From the NCBI GenBank assembly GCA_026182355.1, contig JAPFBL010000115.1:964001-1028000 (forward strand): a DNA stretch of 64,000 bases, read 5' to 3'. Each line of letters opens with the position of its first letter. Position 1 is the stretch's first letter. Below, one piece after another: positions 58,761-64,000 of this stretch. The notes under the pieces were generated by a model. It saw nothing but the letters and a program-made list of their open reading frames with translations, did no database searches and was not told the DNA's origin. Position numbers and translations under genes: made by a program. Source of the DNA: Hermatobates lingyangjiaoensis. Its lineage: Eukaryota > Arthropoda > Insecta > Hemiptera > Hermatobatidae.

Positions 58761-59513
58761 ACGCATAGTAATTAACTAATTACATTCAAAAAATGGAAAT
58801 AAAATATAATCCATGATAAATGTATTTGATAATAATATTTGACATCTTGTTTATTCTGTTAGGTACAATTCTGAAATATATTTGATATGTAAGTTATCAA
58901 ACTCTGATTAAGGAAGAATTAATATCAATAAATGGGAAGTTAATGGCACACCACTTGAGAGGAAGTTAGAGGAAGAAGCAGGAGGAGTAAGCCGCCTGTA
59001 CAATGTCTTAAGTGTTCATTAGTGTAATGCTATTTGAACTTGATGGCCTGCATTCTGTGCCATCTACACCACTACTATAACATCAACAATAATTGAATTT
59101 TATAAATTTTTATTACTCATAATTTAACCCCCCCCCCCCCCTAAATCATCATATTTCATATCAGATCATCATTGGACATTGTAATTGATTTTCATCATTA
59201 TATCATTTCCTTCCAATTGACTTTTCATCACCAATAAATATAATGATTTTTGATCAATTTAAAATAATTATCATAAAAGAAAATAATGGTTTTTATTATT
59301 ATAAAGTGATTTATCGTTATCATTCATTATAATATAACCCAATAGTTTGTTGATTACTTTCTTTAAACAATTATATGATTTTGTACAATTATAATGAGGT
59401 AATGAGGTAATTAAGTGTCTTAGGTGCAATGTACTGATTATCTGATGAGGTTATGAAACTGCTAAATAATTTATTGTGATAGTGATAACAAGAGCAGTGA
59501 CTAGTCACTGCTA
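58761..59513. other. Interval with no recognised gene
   Basis: AT-rich, with a poly-C run at 59128-59141. No coding or element end is recognised. Confidence 0.4.
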
Positions 59514-59852
59514 GTGGGCCGGAAGAATGGGGAGATTGGATTCCACTTAACTCAGATGCTGACTGGCCATGGGAATTTCGAGAAATATCTACACAGGATG
59601 GGTAAAGTTGATAGCCCTCAATGTAAGCACTGTAGCTCGAGGGAAAACGACGATGCAGAGCATACCTTCTTCTTCTGTGCTAAATGGGGAGTGCTGCACC
59701 AGGAATTAATAGCATCATTGGGTGAGGTCACTCCAGAGACCATAGTTCAAAAGATGCTCCAAAATGAAGATAACTGGTCAAAAACTGCAAACTTTGTAGA
59801 GGCCGTTCTCCGTCATAAGAAGAATGAAAGTGGTGTGAGGCAAGGACAATGA
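59514..59852 (+). pseudogene. R1-type LINE ORF2 C-terminus (5'-truncated)
   Basis: The frame encodes FHLTQMLTGHGNFEKYLHRM then GKVDSPQCKHCSSRENDDAE and HTFFFCAKWG. The 'LTGHG.F..YL.R....S..C..C' and 'E.AEH.FF.C..W' signature, with its C-C-H-C zinc-binding pattern, is typical of the region after the reverse transcriptase in R1-clade non-LTR elements. The motif is intact at about residues 39-60. The initial Met is probably internal, since the reverse transcriptase that should precede it is absent. R1 elements proper insert in 28S rRNA genes; no rDNA is present here, so this is an R1-clade relative or a displaced copy. Confidence 0.85.
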
Positions 59853-60075
59853 TAATTCATAGGTGAACGAATGGGGACAAGAAGGTGAATCCTATTCAGG
59901 AGGACTGAGGCACCGGCACGAAGTAATGTGCAAACGGTTTCCGTGTCGGGTATTGCCAGGGAATAGGATGTGGTTTTTTAGTGGGTCGGGACCCCCAACC
60001 CCACATACCCTAAGCAAGACGTCTTGCTAAGGGATCTGATGCACAGATTTTTCCACATCCTACGACGGAAAAAAA
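59853..60075 (+). mobile_element. 3' untranslated tail of the R1-type LINE
   Basis: The tail contains 'gaggcaccggcacgaagtaatgtgcaaacggtttccg', 'gtgggtcgggacccccaacccc', a short 'aagcaagacgtcttgcta' hairpin and an A-run at 60068-60077. The compact GC-rich tail with a hairpin suggests a template recognised by the element's own polymerase. Confidence 0.75.
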
Positions 60076-60077
60076 AA

Positions 60078-60980
60078 GTCTTATTTCATATGTTTATATT
60101 GTTTTTTTTAGTACATATATCGTTATGCAGATTTAGCTCATGGTGTGGAGAACCTCTCCAATAATCCAAGCCATGGTTTTACATAAGAGCAGTGATTACA
60201 TACCGTGTGATGAATTCATGCTTGATTGAATCACAAGTGATAAAAAGTTGTGATACACTTTAATCAAGGTAGTCTATAATATTGTTAAATCCAGTTCATA
60301 CATAGTACGAGTACATGCTCCTTAACAGTATTCTTCTTATAAAACAATTGATTTTGAACAATAACAAAAATCTGACAGTTATAATGTTAAGATCATCAAA
60401 AAAAAAAAACTACGTTTTCGCAGTATTTGTGTTCAATGAAGGTGTACGTTTCTTCTCCGTTTTTCACAGACTATCAGATATTCAGTCGACAGATAATAAC
60501 AGTGTCTTTAGTGAAGGGTTTTCTCTGGATGACTTTAGATAAAGTCCTTATTACTTCCAATTCTAGTTGCTCTTGATTCTATCTTCTATCAGAATATGCA
60601 GAAGTCTCTTCATATCATTGACTCCCACCTCTCAGTAAGCTTTTTATTGTTTACTGGAGTCTTGCAGTAACTTTTTCAGCACCCACTACTCTGATCTATT
60701 TTTATTTAGATCCATGGCAAAGACGAATTAATTTGTATCTTACTTTCATCCAAACTTACTATTTCTTTATAACCTTTTTTATAGGTTACCGATAGGGTCA
60801 TCTCTATCTAACATCGATGCCAGTTTTTTGAATGGTCTTCTGAATATTTGACTACATAATATCAACCAATACCCAACAGAAACTCCATTTCTAAACCTAA
60901 TTTCTACCTCATTTAAAGAAGGATATCTCTTGATTTCTATAATCTCTACCACTATTTTTTTGTTATCTAATTTTGATCCT
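60078..60980. other. Interval with no recognised gene
   Basis: A 75-residue frame at 60315-60542 (with NEGVRFFSVFHRLSDIQSTD) has no relative I know. Otherwise AT-rich. Confidence 0.4.
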
Positions 60981-61215
60981 GCTTCAAAAATACAACACCT
61001 TTAAACCGACGTTTCGTCTATATTTGTAGACATCTTCATGGCTACATCAATACAGAATTTAATTACAATAACATAAAAAGTGATTATATTAAATTATTTA
61101 ATTAATTATTTCATTAATTTATTTCATGTTACTGTAATTAAATTCTGTATTGAATTCTGAAGATATCTAGAAATATAGACGAAACGTTAGCTTAAAGGTG
61201 TTGTATTTTTGAAGC
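60981..61215. mobile_element. Palindrome of PLE-type termini (CGTCGG family)
   Basis: The arms run from 'gcttcaaaaatacaacacctt' inward. The left (minus) arm has CTGAAGA-equivalent 'atgaagatgtctac...tagacgaaacgtcgg'. The right arm has CTGAAGA-T-ATCTA...TAGAC-GAAACGTTAGC at 61156-61190. The same family is present as a single copy at 13203. The right flank continues with 'tggaccaaaccttgataaa'. Confidence 0.7.
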
Positions 61216-61527
61216 TGGACCAAACCTTGATAAAAAAAAAACAGTGTTAAATATATGGTCGAGATAACGAAAACATTCAATTACAATATCTCTATTCACC
61301 ACCATATAATTTGCAGTAACATAGTTAAATGGTGATACTACATTAACCAATCAACAGATAAATTTACTGAAAGTGGATATCCCTTTAATTTAATCAATGG
61401 TTAATCCTTCCTTGCTGAAGCTTATTATATAGTCCTCAACAAAAAAAAAATATATATATATACTTTTTCGTTGGAAATACGATCCAAAACGGACAAAAAT
61501 AGTTCAATATAGACAAAGAAACATAGA

Positions 61528-61757
61528 AAAATCAAAAGAACACACTTACAGTCTCTAATTTTCGGTTTGAACCGTCTTCAGGAGAGATAAGAGATTGAAC
61601 CCAAGCGCACTGGTTCAGAGACGGTTGGAGACCTTCCAACCGTCAGAGTCTCCAACCGTCTCTGAACCAGTGCGCTTGGTTTCAATCACTTATCTCTCCT
61701 GAAGACGGTTCAAACCGAAAATTAGAGACTGTAAATGTGTTCTTTTGATATCTCTAT

Positions 61758-61761
<4 letters not shown>
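61528..61761. mobile_element. Palindrome of PLE-type termini (GGTTCAAACC family)
   Basis: Near-identical arms with the core CTGAAGA-C-GGTT...AACC-GAAA at 61699-61720 and its mirror at about 61557-61580. The left flank 'actttttcgttggaaatacgatcc' (61462-61527) extends the outer sequence beyond the symmetric part and matches 13565-13605. TA tracts abut both outer ends (about 61450 and 61760). Confidence 0.8.
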
Positions 61762-61787
<26 letters not shown>

Positions 61788-61793
<6 letters not shown>

Positions 61794-62061
61794 AATTCAA
61801 AACAAAGGAAACACACAGAAAGACACAGACATAACTCACATCTATATTTCGACCATCGTCGTCATCAGGAGGTGTGAAGAGCGAAGAGCGAAGAGTCCCA
61901 CAGGAAGACAGGGCGGTACTCCCCCTGAGTACCGCCCTGTCTTCCTGTGGGACTCTTCGCTCTTCGCTCTTCACACCTCCTGATGACGACGATGGTCGAA
62001 ATATAGATGTGAGTTATGTCTGTGTCATTCTGTGTGTTTCCATCGTTTTGAATTTATTTTA
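61788..62061. mobile_element. Almost perfect palindrome of PLE-type termini (GAC family)
   Basis: Arms of about 130 bp are virtually identical in inverse, from 'aaaataaattcaaaac' to the centre at about 61922. Both strands encode the same peptide beginning MKSEERRVPQEDRAVL, which is only a consequence of the symmetry. The right-arm core is CTGATGA-C-GAC, loop GATG, GTC-GAAA at 61980-62001, then 'tagatgtgagttatgtctgtg'. TA tracts abut both outer ends (about 61760-61786 and 62098-62135). The lack of divergence between arms implies recent formation or gene conversion. Confidence 0.85.
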
Positions 62062-62097
62062 TTTTAAAAAAGTCCGCTGGACTGTTTCTTTTAATTG

Positions 62098-62135
62098 TAT
62101 ATATATATATATATATTATATATATATATATATAT
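62098..62135. repeat. (TA)n microsatellite
   Basis: Pure TA with one break, about 37 bp to the right of the palindrome ending at 62061. Confidence 0.9.
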
Positions 62136-62800
62136 CATATGAATATTGGGTCAAGGAACAAACCATGATAAGTATTTATATATTTATTTTTGGTATTATT
62201 TTATTAGGGAAGCAGGAATTTGAATCTCTGTTAACTTAGCTAAATGATGGTATTAGATAAATTCAAACTTCATAATGAAAACTTCAAGAGTGCTAGTTCG
62301 TAGCGATAACTATTAAATAATTTTCCTAGGTGAAACTCAATGAATTAATTGCAGTTGCGGAATACCAATTTAATTTAAATGTCAATATGATACATAACGT
62401 ATTCCCTACGGAAAATGAGAATAATTGGCAGGAGTTTAATAATCAAAACTACTGGCTTGTATCCTCCAAAAGCTTAACTATCATATAGAAGTGAACTGCG
62501 GGGAGCATTTCTGTCTACTTGCCTCTCTGCTTCGGTGCCATTACAAAGTTTATGCTTAGGATAAGCACTAGTAAACCTTTCTAACACCATCAAATAATTC
62601 AATATTCTCTATATCCCTCTAACAACAAATAAATTTTTTTTTTAAAAAAATTATTATAAATGTTTTGTTTTTTAATAAATCACAATTATTTAACACAAAA
62701 ATTTTTAAATATTTGCGGAAGTAAGATTGAAAAAATGATGAAACTTAAATTCTTTTATTGAGCCCTAAGTCTGTTAATGTAACAAAAAAAAGATGGTTTC
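62136..62800. other. Interval with no recognised gene
   Basis: AT-rich, with homopolymers at 62632-62665. Nothing identified. Confidence 0.4.
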
Positions 62801-62814
62801 TTTTTTAAAATTGA

Positions 62815-63245
62815 AAAAAATTGATTCCTTTTTTTTTTGAAAAAAAAAAAAAGTCTAATTCCTTTTTTTTGAAAAAATAGTCTAGTTCCTTTTTTATTGA
62901 AAAAATAGTCTAGTTCCTTTTTTTTATTGACAAAATAGTCTAGTTCCTTTTTTTATTGAAAACATAGTCTAGTTCCTTTTTTTTATTGGAAAAATAGTCT
63001 AGTTCTTTTTTTTATTGAAAAATAGTCTAGTTCCTTTTTTATTGAAAAAAATAGTCTAGTTCCTTTTTTTATTGAAAAAATAGTCTAGTTCCTTTTTTTA
63101 TTGAAAACATAGTCTAGTTCCTTTTTTTATTGGAAAAATAGTCTAGTTCTTTTTTTTATTGAAAAATAGTCTAGTTCCTTTTTTATTGAAAAAAATAGTC
63201 TAGTTCCTTTTTTTATTGAAAAAATAGTCTTGTTCCTTTTTTTAT
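62815..63245. repeat. Minisatellite, ~29-bp unit, about 14 copies
   Basis: The unit is 'tattgaaaaaatagtctagttccttttttt', varying mainly in A and T run lengths. A block of several units (about 62925-63040) is itself repeated at about 63070-63190 with the same variants (aacatag, ttggaaaaatag, gttcttttt), which shows a higher-order duplication. It may be internal to the putative Helitron ending at 63904. Confidence 0.93.
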
Positions 63246-63249
63246 AACC

Positions 63250-63904
63250 AGCAGACCCAACCATGATAGGTATTTTACCAAAATTCAGATATGATGCATG
63301 GTGTTACAAAACATTAAAAATTATAGATTAGTGGAAAATATCATTATTACTGCAGTTCATAACTGTCATTAGATCCGGAGTTACTTTTACGTACTGCAGT
63401 TTTAGATACTGAGCTTGAATTTGATTTTATTCTAGGCATACTTCTTATTTTGCACGCGGGCAGGTAGGACTTACTTTTTTAAAGTGAGCACATAATGAGA
63501 AAGGTAAACAAAATTAAAATCGACTAACAATACCTACTTCCTACAGTATCAGGTAACTAAAAATATTGGTATATTTGTTTTATCTATATACCTGCATACG
63601 ATATGCGTAGTATATGCGTAGCTAGCAAAACACAGCTTAAATGTCCATAACTTTGCTTGCACGTTGAATTTCCAACACATTCTGATCTCAGCTTTTATGT
63701 TAGGCAAGAAAAATCTACTGTCAAAGTTTCAGCTCGCTATAACATATGTTGACTGAGTTTGATATGGCAAAACTTTTGAACAAACAAGACAGAAATTTTT
63801 CTAAGCGTGGATTCGGTTTCTCTAATGTATAAAAGGTAAAGATAATTTGAAATTAGTTATTTATATGCAATGTACAGACAAAACTTTGCTTTTATTTATA
63901 TAGA
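63250..63904 (-). mobile_element. Possible Helitron 5' region (minus orientation)
   Basis: On the minus strand the sequence from 63904 reads TCTATATAAATAAAAGCAAA then 'gttttgtctgtac', preceded by A. This is the TC plus TA-rich 5' end and A|T insertion context typical of Helitrons. Following it (to about 63640) is unique sequence with balanced composition, then AT-rich sequence and the 29-bp minisatellite. No 3' hairpin with CTRR is evident, so the left limit is arbitrary and the call is tentative. Confidence 0.35.
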
Positions 63905-64000
63905 TACAGTTATAATACATAATGAAGCATCGTTTTAATAATTAGTCTTACTTTTAGACAGGCTTTACTCTTAGCCAATTATAATGGAAATGTTCATATA

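Noticed and set aside
61690..62239. Two frames beginning with the same MKSEERRVPQ peptide on opposite strands
   Set aside because: The identity is forced by the near-perfect palindrome and is not evidence for paired genes.
62815..63245. CRISPR-like array
   Set aside because: The units are contiguous with no unique spacers, AT-rich, and in a eukaryotic repeat context. It is a minisatellite. The same applies to 48091-48484 and 32760-33262.

Overview
This window looks like intergenic, repeat-dominated DNA from the nuclear genome of an arthropod. It is AT-rich, has no operon-like gene order, and I recognise no intact host gene. The arthropod call is an inference. It rests on an R1-type LINE tail near 59.5-60.1 kb, Jockey-like LINE tails, and a SINE family whose 3' end carries TTAGG/CCTAA repeats, the motif of arthropod telomeres. 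I cannot name the species. A chelicerate or crustacean is possible but not shown.

The dominant component is Penelope-like elements (PLEs). Decayed GIY-YIG endonuclease C-termini are readable at 7.6-7.9, 9.4-9.7, 47.7-48.0, 50.0-50.5 and 57.95-58.2 kb. At least a dozen PLE-terminus-like palindromes lie at 6.65, 7.2, 13.35, 13.7, 14.65, 20.2, 32.3, 33.55, 40.95, 56.5, 61.0, 61.5 and 61.8 kb. Many share a core of the form CTGANGA, one extra base, a hairpin, then GAAA. This resembles a hammerhead-ribozyme core with one inserted base, and it is the most interesting signal here.

Other mobile DNA, left to right: an unclassified repeat family ending in ACTTTACTATAAGTAAAGT (0.02-1, 3.1-4.0, 19.7, 30.7, 39.7, 41.3 and 43.3 kb); Jockey-like 3' ends (1.2, 5.1, 29.3-29.9 and 35.4 kb); eight tRNA-derived SINE copies (8.2, 12.4, 16.2, 17.2, 31.7, 40.6, 44.5 and 46.0 kb); a 2.25-kb unit with about 137-bp terminal inverted repeats (8.86-11.1 kb); four non-autonomous hAT elements with 8-bp target duplications (11.6, 20.3, 51.3 and 52.1 kb); a decayed second LINE in two inverted copies (35.9-36.2 and 36.9-37.3 kb); an internally deleted pogo/Tigger element (37.9-38.8 kb); and two possible Helitron ends (32.65 and 63.9 kb). 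Several insertions are nested: one hAT sits in a SINE and another in a PLE palindrome.

The rest is microsatellites, minisatellites and AT-rich sequence in which I see nothing. Two short unrecognised coding-like stretches (50.7-51.0 kb minus and 51.58-51.78 kb plus) deserve a protein search. Nothing here forms a working pathway. The elements interact mainly by inserting into one another.
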